64,000 nt of DNA from Streptomyces sp. SAI-127 (GTDB taxonomy: Bacteria > Actinomycetota > Actinomycetes > Streptomycetales > Streptomycetaceae): assembly GCF_029894425.1 (NCBI RefSeq), contig NZ_JARXYJ010000001.1, positions 1,922,001 to 1,986,000 of the forward strand, given 5' to 3'. A program made the position numbers and the translations under genes. Below, piece after piece: positions 51,181 to 58,762 of the stretch. The stretch's first letter is position 1; each line of letters opens with the position of its first letter. The notes below the pieces were generated by a model, which saw only the letters and a program-made list of their open reading frames with translations, was not told the origin of the DNA and did not search any database.

Positions 51181-51433
51181 CCCGCTACCTCCCCAAGTCG
51201 CCCGAACGACGTACAGATCTCGAGCGTAGCCGTCCGGGTGCGGAAGAGGGGGGCGGTAGGGGCAGCTCTTGCCTTCATGGGTGACCTCGGGTACGGGCAG
51301 GCGACGCGACCCGTCCGGTGACCTGCCGTCAACCAAGCTGACCATCAGTCAGTCATTCCCGTCGGGCGAAGTGCGCGGGATCGGCCGGCGCCCCTCTCAT
51401 CCCTCTTTCACCGAGGCCTCATACGGTGGAGAC

Positions 51434-52435
51434 ATGACGCAGGAGACTCCCCCCGGGTGGTACCCCGATCCCGGGCAGACAAGTGACGGTCCCGCCACCG
51501 AGCGCTGGTGGGACGGCAAGGCGTGGACGGAGCGGACCCGGCCCGCCGGAGCGGCCGCCGCATGGGGTCCCCCGGAACAGGTCGCGAGCCCCGGGGACCC
51601 CGGAGGATACCCGGCCTATCCGGCGTATCCGGCGCAGCCGCCCGCCGGGTCGCGGCGCGGCCGTATGGGCATAGCCGTGGCGGTGGCCGTCGTGGTCCTG
51701 GCGAGCATCGGCGTGGGTGTGTACGCGCTGGCCGACAACGGCAACGGCAACGGCGGCGCCGCCGACTCGCAGGGGCCGGGGGGTCAGGGCGGCACCGGGG
51801 GCCAGGGCGGGCCGTTCGGCGGCAACGGAGGGTCCGGCGGCTCCGGTGGCAGCGGGGGTTCCGGGGGCGCTTCGCCCTCCCCGCAGGAGTCCGAGGCACC
51901 GAAGATCGAGAGCGGTTCGGTGACCGACTCGATCGACGGGATCAGCCTGCCCATCCCGGACGACTGGTACGGCCAGGAGATCTCGGTCGGCGCGTCCGTC
52001 ACCTCGAACGACTCCTACGCCTGCCCCGGCGACACCTCCGAGAAGTGCACGAAGGGCGGTGCCTACTCGGCGCCCGCCCTGGCGCTGGGCACCAAGGGCA
52101 GCACGGCCGAGCAGATCGCCAAGGCCGACATCCAGGTGAACGCCGAGCAGTCCTACGGCGGCAAGACCTACGGTTCGATCACCTCGCACGACGTCCTCGC
52201 CTCCGAGGCGGTGACCGTGGCCGGGCAGAAGGGCTACAAGGTCCGCTGGAAGGCGGTCACCGGCAAGGGCTCCGACGGCTTTGTCGAGTCCCTGGCCTTC
52301 CCGTCCCCGGCGAACCCGCAGCAGATCGTGGTGGTGCGGTTCGGTGTCGACGTCGAAGAGGGCCAGACCGTGATCGACGACATCACCAAGGGGATCAAGG
52401 TGTCGACGGGCGGCGGCAGCGGCCAGGACGTCTGA
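51434..52435 (+). CDS. DUF2510-domain single-pass membrane protein
   Basis: The 333-residue product starts at ATG 51434 with a DUF2510 motif (PPGWYPDPGQTSDGPATERWWDGKAWTERTRP). A Pro/Ala/Tyr-rich linker (YPAYPAYPAQPP) and one transmembrane helix (RRGRMGIAVAVAVVVLASIGVGVYALA) follow. A long Gly-Ser spacer leads to an external domain of about 170 residues (ISLPIPDDWYGQEISVGASVTSNDSYACPGDTSEKCTKGG, QIAKADIQVNAEQSYGG, VTVAGQKGYKVRWKAVTGKGSDGFVESLAFPSP). DUF2510 faces the cytosol. The extracellular part resembles PsbP/LpqN-like folds; no enzyme motif is visible. The gene faces the TetR gene and they share a terminator hairpin. Confidence 0.82.
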   Translation: MTQETPPGWYPDPGQTSDGPATERWWDGKAWTERTRPAGAAAAWGPPEQVASPGDPGGYPAYPAYPAQPPAGSRRGRMGIAVAVAVVVLASIGVGVYALADNGNGNGGAADSQGPGGQGGTGGQGGPFGGNGGSGGSGGSGGSGGASPSPQESEAPKIESGSVTDSIDGISLPIPDDWYGQEISVGASVTSNDSYACPGDTSEKCTKGGAYSAPALALGTKGSTAEQIAKADIQVNAEQSYGGKTYGSITSHDVLASEAVTVAGQKGYKVRWKAVTGKGSDGFVESLAFPSPANPQQIVVVRFGVDVEEGQTVIDDITKGIKVSTGGGSGQDV

Positions 52436-52456
52436 CGGCCGGCCCCGGACACCGGT

Positions 52457-52503
52457 CGGCCGGGTGGGGCGCCTCTCCGCTCGAGAGGAACCCCACCCGG
52501 CCG
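52457..52503. terminator. Bidirectional terminator between DUF2510 and TetR genes
   Basis: CGGCCGGGTGGGG (52457-52469) pairs perfectly with CCCCACCCGGCCG (52491-52503). A second stem, CCTCTC (52472-52477) with GAGAGG (52483-52488), forms inside it. It lies 21 bp after the DUF2510 stop and 81 bp after the convergent TetR stop. Confidence 0.8.
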
Positions 52504-52584
52504 GGGGGTGCGCGCCGCCCCCGTCCCCACGGTGCGGCGCGAGCAGGTCGCCGTCCAGTCATCCCGTGGACGGCGGCCCGGGTC

Positions 52585-53199
52585 TCAGGTCAGGCCGAGC
52601 GCCGGCAGCAGGGCCGCCTCCACGAAGCGGACCAGGTAGTCCGGGTCGGCGTACTCCCCGTCGATGACGGGCCGGGCCCGGATGACGCCGAACATCTGGG
52701 CCGGGATGTACTCCAGCGCCGGGTGTCCGGTGGCGATCTCACCCCGGTCGACCCCACGCTGGAGGATGTGCCTCAGTGCGGCGATCTCCGGGTCGATCAG
52801 CGCCTCACGCAGGGCCTGCGCGAGCTCCGCGTCCTGCGTGACGGCGTGGCCGAGCGCCTGGAGGAGCTTGGTGTCGTGCATCGACCACCGGCCCGCGGAC
52901 CGGGCGGCCTCGCGCAGATCGTCGGCGAGAGATCCGGTGTCGATCCCGTCGAACTTCGACCTGCGGCGGGAGCGCAGGGCGGCCACCACGAACTGGGGCT
53001 TGGTCTTCCACTGCCGGTAGAGGGTGGACTTGCTGCAGCGGGTGCTGCTGGCGACGCCCTCCATGGTCACGGCTTCGTATCCGCATTCACGGATCTGTTC
53101 GAGCACAGCGTCGAAGAACTCCTGCTCACGCTCGGGCGTGATCTTGGAGCGGCGCGAGGCGGCGACCGTCTCCGGTCCGTCCGCGGCCTGCGACGTCAT
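52585..53199 (-). CDS. TetR-family transcriptional regulator
   Basis: The 204-residue product begins with a TetR headpiece: SRRSKITPEREQEFFDAVLEQIRECGYEAVTMEGVASSTRCSKSTLYRQWKTKPQFVVAALRSRR. An all-helical ligand domain with a C-terminal TetR-C-like region follows (MHDTKLLQALGHAVTQDAELAQALREALIDPEIAALRHILQRGVDRGEIA). It is divergent from the PAP2/DMT operon. The intergenic DNA (232 bp) carries a striking inverted and direct repeat cluster, so it almost certainly controls itself and the PAP2 operon. The ligand is unknown. Confidence 0.9.
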   Translation of the reverse strand: MTSQAADGPETVAASRRSKITPEREQEFFDAVLEQIRECGYEAVTMEGVASSTRCSKSTLYRQWKTKPQFVVAALRSRRRSKFDGIDTGSLADDLREAARSAGRWSMHDTKLLQALGHAVTQDAELAQALREALIDPEIAALRHILQRGVDRGEIATGHPALEYIPAQMFGVIRARPVIDGEYADPDYLVRFVEAALLPALGLT

Positions 53200-53286
53200 C
53201 CCCTCATCCCCTCATTCGCCTCGGCGGCCGGCCTGCTTCGAGGCCGCCGCGTTTCATTCCCGGATTCCAGTGTGTCGTATGTCTAT

Positions 53287-53354
53287 CGATACGCCAGTGT
53301 ACCGGTACCCGATCGTATCGGTACACTGGCGTATCGGTACGATGTCGTACCGAT
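53287..53354. promoter_or_regulatory. Inverted-repeat operator cluster between TetR and PAP2 genes
   Basis: CGATACGCCAGTGTACCG (53287-53304) and CGGTACACTGGCGTATCG (53319-53336) are perfect 18-bp inverted repeats around a 14-bp centre. CGTATCGGTAC is repeated directly at 53314-53324 and 53330-53340, 16 bp apart. ATCGGTAC (53333-53340) and GTACCGAT (53347-53354) form a third, eight-bp inverted pair. The sites overlap, as expected for cooperative binding by several TetR dimers. Confidence 0.75.
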
Positions 53355-53431
53355 GAGTTTCGGAATCAGGACGAGTCACCAACTTGTTCAGATTTCAGTA
53401 GCCGCACCACCATCAGCGAAGGGGCCGGGGG

Positions 53432-54274
53432 ATGAATGCCCTCACCGAGCCTGCAGAAGCGAAGCCGAGCGCCATAGCGCGGCCGCCGCTCGTCCGTGAG
53501 CTCCTGCTCGTCGTAGGACTCTTCCTCGTCTACAAGTTCGGCCGGCAACTGGTCACGGGCCACACCCCCGAGGCCTACCGCAACGCCGGCCGCGTGTGGA
53601 ACTGGGAACGCGCCCTGGATCTGCCCGGAGAGGGCTCGGTGCAGTCGCTGCTGCTGCACGGCGACACCCTCGCGCACCTCGCGAACACCTACTACGCGAC
53701 CGTCCACTTCCCGGCCACGGTCGCCTTCCTGGTCTGGCTGTACCTCAGGCGCCCCGCCCACTACGTCTGGGCCCGCCGTATCCTCGCCCTGCTCACCGGC
53801 GCCGCCCTGGTGCTGCACCTCGTCTTCCCGCTGGCCCCGCCGCGGATGCTCGCGGCGGCCGGCCTGGTCGACACCGCGAAGGTCTACGGCCCTTCCGTGT
53901 ACGGCCCGCCGCAGACGGACTCCCTCTCCAACCAGTTCGCCGCGATGCCCTCGCTGCACTTCGGCTGGGCCCTGATGCTGGCGATCGGCCTGATCGTGGC
54001 CACCCGCTCCCGCTGGCGCTGGCTGTGGCTCCTGCACCCGCTGGTGACCCTGCTGGTGATCGTCGGGACGGCGAACCACTACTGGATGGACGCGATGGTG
54101 GCGACGGGCATGCTCGGCATCGCCCTCGCGGTGATCCGCCCCCAGACTTCGTCCGGGGGGACCCCCATCTCGCTTCGCTCGCCGCACCGCACGGCGACCA
54201 CGGCAGGCCGGGCACAGGAGAAGCTCGCCCCGGCCGAACCCAAGGAGAACGTCCTGGTCGGAGCGGGCCGATGA
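53432..54274 (+). CDS. PAP2-superfamily integral membrane phosphatase/transferase (IPC synthase-like)
   Basis: GGGGG precedes ATG 53432. The 280-residue product has about six transmembrane helices and the PAP2_3-type motifs: YKFGRQLV, LANTYYATVHFPATVAFLVWLYLRRP, MPSLHFGWALMLAIGLIV (catalytic-loop Ser-x-His) and GTANHYWMDAMVATGMLGIALAVI (His and Asp of the third motif). This subgroup includes inositol-phosphorylceramide synthase relatives and phosphatidic-acid phosphatases facing the outside. The substrate is unknown. Its stop overlaps the ATG of the DMT transporter, and both follow the TetR operator cluster. Confidence 0.87.
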   Translation: MNALTEPAEAKPSAIARPPLVRELLLVVGLFLVYKFGRQLVTGHTPEAYRNAGRVWNWERALDLPGEGSVQSLLLHGDTLAHLANTYYATVHFPATVAFLVWLYLRRPAHYVWARRILALLTGAALVLHLVFPLAPPRMLAAAGLVDTAKVYGPSVYGPPQTDSLSNQFAAMPSLHFGWALMLAIGLIVATRSRWRWLWLLHPLVTLLVIVGTANHYWMDAMVATGMLGIALAVIRPQTSSGGTPISLRSPHRTATTAGRAQEKLAPAEPKENVLVGAGR

Positions 54275-55245
54275 ACGCCACCCTGCTCGCCCTCGCCCTC
54301 TCCCTGCTCTCCTCCGTCGCCTACGCGGCCGCCGCCGTCGCCCAGGAGCGCCTCGCCTCCCGCAACCCCGGCTCGGGTGTGCTGCGGATGCTGAGCTCGG
54401 GCGCCTGGTGGGGGTCGGTCGCGCTCAACGCGGCGGCCGCGCTGCTGCACGTCGTCGCCCTCAAGTACGGCCCGCTGACCGTGGTCCAGCCACTCGGCGC
54501 CCTCACTCTGGTCGCCGCGGTGCCGCTGGGCGCGCGGATCGCGGGGCGCCGGGTCAGTGCGACGGAGTGGCGTGGCACCGCGTACACGCTGGCCGGCCTC
54601 GCCGCGATCCTCGTGGTGGCGTCGGGGTCCGCGCCCGGAAAGGTTCTGAGCACGTCCGAGGCAGTCGCGGTGGCTGCGGTGACGGCGGCCCTGATCGGTC
54701 TGCTGGCCCGCCCCGGCGCCCGGCCCGGCATACGGCACGCGTCGGCGTCCGGGGTCGCCTCGGGGGTGGCCTCCGCGCTCACCCAGACCGTGACGGTGGC
54801 CGCGACGGACCGTTCCGAGTCACTTCTCAGCGTCCAGGTGATCGGTGTGGCCCTGCTCGTCGCGGCCTTCGCCGCGGGCGGACTCCTGCTCTCCCAGACG
54901 GCCTACCGTGACGGCCTGGGCGCCCCGCTGGCGGTGGTGACCCTGGCCAACCCGGTGGCCGCCGCGGTGATCGGGCTGTCCCTGCTGGGCGAGGGCCTGC
55001 GGGGCGGCGCGGCGGGTGTGCTGCTCGCACTGGCCGGAGCGGGCCTGGCGGCATGGGGTGTGGTGCTGCTGACCCGGATGTCCCCGGTACCGGTGGACGA
55101 CGACCACCCGGTGGCGGCGGTACTGGCACTGGAGCCGTCGACGGCGTCCGTGGAACCGGCACTGCGGGAGATGTCCGTGGAGCCGGCACTGCGGGAGATG
55201 ACTGTGCCCCGGCAGTCGGAGCCGGGGCACCTCACACCGCTGTAG
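54271..55245 (+). CDS. DMT-superfamily (EamA-like) membrane transporter
   Basis: The ATG at 54271 overlaps the PAP2 stop (ATGA). The 324-residue product has about nine or ten transmembrane helices in two repeated halves: LALALSLLSSVAYAAAAVAQERLASR, VALKYGPLTVVQPLGALTLVAAVPLGARIAGRRVSATEWRGTAY, LLSVQVIGVALLVAAFAAGGLLLSQTAYRDGLGAPLAVVTLANPVAAAVIGLSLLGEG and AAGVLLALAGAGLAAWGVVLL. This is the drug/metabolite or NIPA-like transporter fold. The cytosolic tail contains the peptide SVEPALREM twice in tandem. Co-expression with a PAP2 enzyme suggests a lipid or lipid-precursor substrate, but that is inference. Confidence 0.85.
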   Translation: MNATLLALALSLLSSVAYAAAAVAQERLASRNPGSGVLRMLSSGAWWGSVALNAAAALLHVVALKYGPLTVVQPLGALTLVAAVPLGARIAGRRVSATEWRGTAYTLAGLAAILVVASGSAPGKVLSTSEAVAVAAVTAALIGLLARPGARPGIRHASASGVASGVASALTQTVTVAATDRSESLLSVQVIGVALLVAAFAAGGLLLSQTAYRDGLGAPLAVVTLANPVAAAVIGLSLLGEGLRGGAAGVLLALAGAGLAAWGVVLLTRMSPVPVDDDHPVAAVLALEPSTASVEPALREMSVEPALREMTVPRQSEPGHLTPL

Positions 55246-55266
55246 GGAACAGCGCCGCAGGGACGC

Positions 55267-56130
55267 TCAGCCGAACCCGCGGGCGTCCTGCTTCAGCGCC
55301 GTGTCGACCGTCAGCGCGGTGGCGACGACCAGGCTCAGCAGCGGCTCGGGCAGCTGGTAGTGGATCTGCAGCACGTAGTTGTCCGCGGTCGTGAACATCG
55401 TCTTGGCGAGCCCCTCCCACGTCTTCGTGATCCGGGCCACCTCGTTCTCGGTGTGGTCGACGATCGCGAAGTTCCAGGCCCGCCAGTTCTCCGCCTTGAT
55501 CGCGCCGACCTTCTGCCCGTTCACCATCATCGCGAAGTTGATCTTCCCGATCATGTTCTGCTGGACGATCTCACCGACCGGCGAACCGTCCGGACGCTCC
55601 ACGATCACCCGCGACTTGAAGATCTTCCCCGGCCGGGTCAGCAGCATGACCGGCTGCCCGTGGGCGTCGCGGATCTCCAGCCTGATCTTCATGAACTGGT
55701 CGATGCTCCACAGGAACCGCACGATCTTCCGGAAGGCGCTCTGCCCGACCTGGGTGACGGAGCCGACCTGGTTGCCGTTCTGATCCATGACCTTGTACTC
55801 GTTGGTCAGCTCGATCAGCTTGGCCTTCTGGTTGACCACGAGCACCGGCTCGGAGAAGAGCGTGCCGCCGCCGGGACCGCCCGCGGTGACCCCGGCCTGC
55901 TGCTGCACCTGACGCTGCACGCGCGGGTCGGGACCGGCCGACTGCTGAGGTATCTGCGGTGCCTGCTGGACCGGCGGGGCCTGCACGGCCTGAGCCTGGG
56001 CCTGCCCCGCCCCCTGCTGGTCCTGGTGGGTGTGCTGCGTCCACTGCGCCCCGTCCCAGTAACGGAGCGTCTGGGACGCTCCGTGCGGATCGGGGTACCA
56101 GCCTGCAGGTGTGTTCGAATGCGTGGTCAC
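55267..56130 (-). CDS. DUF2510 plus phospholipid-scramblase/LURP-one-like protein
   Basis: From GTG 56130 the 287-residue product starts with DUF2510 (PAGWYPDPHGASQTLRYWDGAQWTQHTHQ). A Gln/Ala/Pro-rich linker of about 50 residues leads to a tubby-like domain: LFSEPVLVVNQKAKLIELTNEYKVMDQNGNQVGSVTQVGQSAFRKIVRFLWSIDQFMKIRLEIRDAHGQPVMLLTRP, then SRVIVERPDGSPVGEIVQQNMIGKINFAMMVNGQKVGAIKAENWRAWNFAIVDHTENEVARITKTWEG. Such scramblase-like domains bind lipid or DNA; the real function in bacteria is unknown. It converges with the DMT transporter. No transmembrane helix is evident, though the C-terminal segment (LLSLVVATALTVDTAL) is hydrophobic. Confidence 0.85.
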   Translation of the reverse strand: MTTHSNTPAGWYPDPHGASQTLRYWDGAQWTQHTHQDQQGAGQAQAQAVQAPPVQQAPQIPQQSAGPDPRVQRQVQQQAGVTAGGPGGGTLFSEPVLVVNQKAKLIELTNEYKVMDQNGNQVGSVTQVGQSAFRKIVRFLWSIDQFMKIRLEIRDAHGQPVMLLTRPGKIFKSRVIVERPDGSPVGEIVQQNMIGKINFAMMVNGQKVGAIKAENWRAWNFAIVDHTENEVARITKTWEGLAKTMFTTADNYVLQIHYQLPEPLLSLVVATALTVDTALKQDARGFG

Positions 56131-56193
56131 CGGGGCACACTACCCCGGGACCACGGGGATCCGGCCAGGTGGACGACCGCTCTCGCGGCGGCT

Positions 56194-58248
56194 TTACCTG
56201 GTGATTACGGCCGGGTCGCTCACTCCGGTACGCCCGTTCTCGACATGTCCGGCGAATCGCCTGAGGAACGCCGGCTCGGCGTCGGAGGTGACCGTGAGGT
56301 CGTACCAGCGACGGCTCCTGGCGAGGCGGAAGGTGTGTCGGACGGTGGCACCGGCCCGCACCGTGAAGGTCCTCGCGGGGTCGCCGTAGCCGCTCACGGC
56401 CTTCAGACGGACCGTGCCGGAGCCCTTGTTGGTGAACGTCAGCTCGACGTCGTCACCGGTGTGCCGGGCGGTGACCTCGGGACCGGCTGTCCCGTTCGGC
56501 CCCTTGAAGACGCGCAGGAAACCGGCCGGGCCGTGCACGGTCAGGTCGTACGACCCCTTCGAGTACGCCGAGTTCCAGGTGTCCGAGACGGACTTGCCGG
56601 CCTCGGTGGTGTAACTCCAGGGCCCGTCGGTGCGGTTGCCGGAGGTCACCAGGAACGCCGCGCCCGCCTTGGCACCCGAGGCGAAGGCCAGCGTGAACCT
56701 GCCGCTCGCCGCGTCCACCGAACCGTCCACGTGCGGGGCGTACTTCAGCGGGCGGGCGGGGCGCAGGCCGCGCTCCTGCTTCGGCAGGGCGCCGACGGCG
56801 GGCGGGACGGGCACGTAGTCGGGGTGGCGCTCGCGGTCCGGCGGCTCGTAGCCGTCGGTGTCCGGGAGGGCGACCGGCTTGGTGTCCCTGCGGGAGAAGT
56901 CGAAGGCGGAGGTGAGGTCGCCGCAGACCGCGCGCCGCCAGGGCGAGATGTTGGGCTCGTGGACGCCGAAGCGGGTCTCCAGGAAGCGGATGATCGAGGT
57001 GTGGTCGAGCGTCTCGGAGCAGACGTAACCGCCCTTGCTCCAGGGCGAGACGACGAGCATGGGCACGCGCTGGCCGAGGCCGTAGGGGCCGGCCGGGTGG
57101 CTGCTGTCGCCCTTGAACAGGTCGAGAGCGGGGTCGACGGTGGATTTGCCCTGGGCGGCCGAGCCGGGCGGGAAGGCGGGGACCACGTGGTCGAAGAAGC
57201 CGTCGTTCTCGTCGTACGTGATGAACACGGCGGTCTTCGCCCACACCTCGGGGTCCGAGGTGAGCGCGTCCAGGACCTGGGCGATGTACCAGGCGCCGTA
57301 GTTCGCGGGCCAGTTGGGGTGCTCGGTGAAGGCCTCAGGCGCGACGATCCAGGAGACCTGGGGCAGCTTTCCGGCCTTCACGTCGGCCTTGAGCTGGTCG
57401 AAGTAGCCCTCGCCCTTGGTGTAGTCCGTGCCGGTGCGGGCCTTGTCGTACAGCGGGTCACCGGGCTTGGCGTTCCGGTACTGGTTGAAGTAGAGCAGCG
57501 AGTTGTCGCCGTAGTTGCCTCGGTAGGCGTCCTGGATCCAGCCCCAGGAGCCGTTCGCGTCGAGGCCGTCACCGACGTCCTGGTAGATGTTCCAGGAGAC
57601 GCCGGCCTTCTCCAGGCGCTCGGGGTAGGTGGTCCAGCCGTAGCCGACCTCGTCGTTGCCCAGGACCGGCCCGCCGCCCTGGCCGTCGTTGCCCGTGTAG
57701 CCCGTCCACATGTAGTAGCGGTTCGGGTCGGTCGAGCCGATGAACGAGCAGTGGTAGGCGTCGCAGACGGTGAACGAGTCGGCGAGGGCGTAGTGGAACG
57801 GGATGTCCTCGCGGGTCAGGTACGCCATGGTCGTGGAGCTCTTGTTCGGGACCCATTTGTCGTACTTGCCGCCGTTGAAGGCGGCATGTCCGTCGTTCCA
57901 GCCGTGCGGGAGGTCCTGGATGAACTGCAGGCCCAGGTCGTCGGCGTCGGGGCGGAACGGCAGGACCTCCTTGCCCTTCGCGTCCTCCTGGTGCCAGACG
58001 GACTTGCCGTTCTGCAGCGTCACCGGGCGTGGGTCGCCGAAACCGCGAACGCCCCTGAGCGAGCCGAAGTAGTGGTCGAAGGACCGGTTCTCCTGCATCA
58101 GGACGACGACGTGCTCCACGTCCTCGATCGTCCCCGTGCGGTGGTGCGCCGGAAGCGCGGCGGCGCGCTGGATGCTGTTCGACAGGGCGGTGAAGGCCGT
58201 GGTGGCACCCGCGAGTTGGAGGAATCTGCGCCGGTTGACGTCGGACAT
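56194..58248 (-). CDS. Secreted phosphocholine-specific phospholipase C (non-hemolytic PLC type)
   Basis: I place the start at ATG 58248, giving a Tat signal SDVNRRRFLQLAGATTAFTALSNSIQRAAA; the upstream in-frame ATG at 58266 is less likely. The 684-residue enzyme has the acid-phosphatase/PLC domain: IEDVEHVVVLMQENRSFDHYFGSLRGVRGFGD, CDAYHCSFIGSTDPNRYYMWTG, WTTYPERLEKAGVSWNIYQD, VFITYDENDGFFDHVVPAFPP and LGQRVPMLVVSPWSKGG. Two C-terminal PLC-type beta domains (DUF756) follow from about 500. It hydrolyses phosphatidylcholine or sphingomyelin and is often phosphate-regulated; no clear PHO box was identified in the 250 bp upstream. Confidence 0.93.
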   Translation of the reverse strand: MSDVNRRRFLQLAGATTAFTALSNSIQRAAALPAHHRTGTIEDVEHVVVLMQENRSFDHYFGSLRGVRGFGDPRPVTLQNGKSVWHQEDAKGKEVLPFRPDADDLGLQFIQDLPHGWNDGHAAFNGGKYDKWVPNKSSTTMAYLTREDIPFHYALADSFTVCDAYHCSFIGSTDPNRYYMWTGYTGNDGQGGGPVLGNDEVGYGWTTYPERLEKAGVSWNIYQDVGDGLDANGSWGWIQDAYRGNYGDNSLLYFNQYRNAKPGDPLYDKARTGTDYTKGEGYFDQLKADVKAGKLPQVSWIVAPEAFTEHPNWPANYGAWYIAQVLDALTSDPEVWAKTAVFITYDENDGFFDHVVPAFPPGSAAQGKSTVDPALDLFKGDSSHPAGPYGLGQRVPMLVVSPWSKGGYVCSETLDHTSIIRFLETRFGVHEPNISPWRRAVCGDLTSAFDFSRRDTKPVALPDTDGYEPPDRERHPDYVPVPPAVGALPKQERGLRPARPLKYAPHVDGSVDAASGRFTLAFASGAKAGAAFLVTSGNRTDGPWSYTTEAGKSVSDTWNSAYSKGSYDLTVHGPAGFLRVFKGPNGTAGPEVTARHTGDDVELTFTNKGSGTVRLKAVSGYGDPARTFTVRAGATVRHTFRLARSRRWYDLTVTSDAEPAFLRRFAGHVENGRTGVSDPAVITR

Positions 58249-58422
58249 GGGTGAGGGACCTCTCAATCGTGCGCACCGATGGCCGGAACGTGACGGAAGG
58301 TGCGCGCAGCGAGTGTTCCAAGTGCACCAAACGTCAGGGAAGGGTCCGGTGGAGCTGATGTGAAAGTCGCGGGTACGGGAGGTGCGCCGGACCGGCGCAG
58401 CTACTCACTGCGTACTGCATCA

Positions 58423-58471
58423 CGAGACACCGTCTCGCAATATTGACCGTTCCGCAGACGTCTCCTATGGT
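58423..58471 (+). promoter_or_regulatory. Promoter and palindromic operator for the 46-codon ORF and dioxygenase
   Basis: TTGACC (58443-58448), a 17-bp spacer and TATGGT (58466-58471) form a good promoter with start near 58478. Just upstream, CGAGACACCGTCTCG (58423-58437) is a palindrome with six-bp perfect arms, and AGACGTCT (58456-58463) lies in the spacer and repeats the AGAC/GTCT core. Control by a dimeric regulator is likely; none is adjacent. Confidence 0.65.
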
Positions 58472-58501
58472 TGAGGCACTTCTCGAAAGGACGGGACCAG
58501 C

Positions 58502-58642
58502 ATGAGGCCAGTCCCTCTGATCGGCGTCCTGCTCGTGTCGTGCGCCGGCCGCCGGACCTACGACGAGCCGCTCAGTTACTTCCCTCCCCGGGAGGGACTG
58601 CGCCCCGGCACGGCCGTCGGCGAGCCTCAGACTCCGTTCTGA
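58502..58642 (+). CDS. Putative 46-residue small protein ahead of the TauD-like dioxygenase
   Basis: ATG 58502 follows AAAGGA at 58486-58491 and lies about 24 bp after the predicted transcription start. The product begins MRPVPLIGVLLVSCAG, a very short hydrophobic stretch ending in a lipobox-like LVSC, and continues RRTYDEPLSYFPPREGLRPG to TPF. It has one Cys and no family I recognise. Promoter, ribosome-binding site and compact size argue that it is translated. It may be a tiny lipoprotein, a leader peptide for the gene 120 bp downstream or a peptide substrate; I cannot choose. Confidence 0.5.
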   Translation: MRPVPLIGVLLVSCAGRRTYDEPLSYFPPREGLRPGTAVGEPQTPF

Positions 58643-58682
58643 GTGCGGCCCGTCGCCGCGCGACGAGCCCCCGCCACACCGA

Positions 58683-58716
58683 ACGTTCGTCGTCCGTCGA
58701 CGTTCGTCGTCCGTCG
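58683..58716 (+). repeat. Perfect 17-bp tandem duplication upstream of the dioxygenase
   Basis: ACGTTCGTCGTCCGTCG occurs twice without a gap (58683-58699 and 58700-58716), between the small ORF and the dioxygenase start. ACGT and CGTCG subrepeats make it able to form alternative hairpins. Confidence 0.7.
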
Positions 58717-58762
58717 TGACGTCGCCGACGGGCATTTCCACCTCTTCGAGGAGTGCATCATC

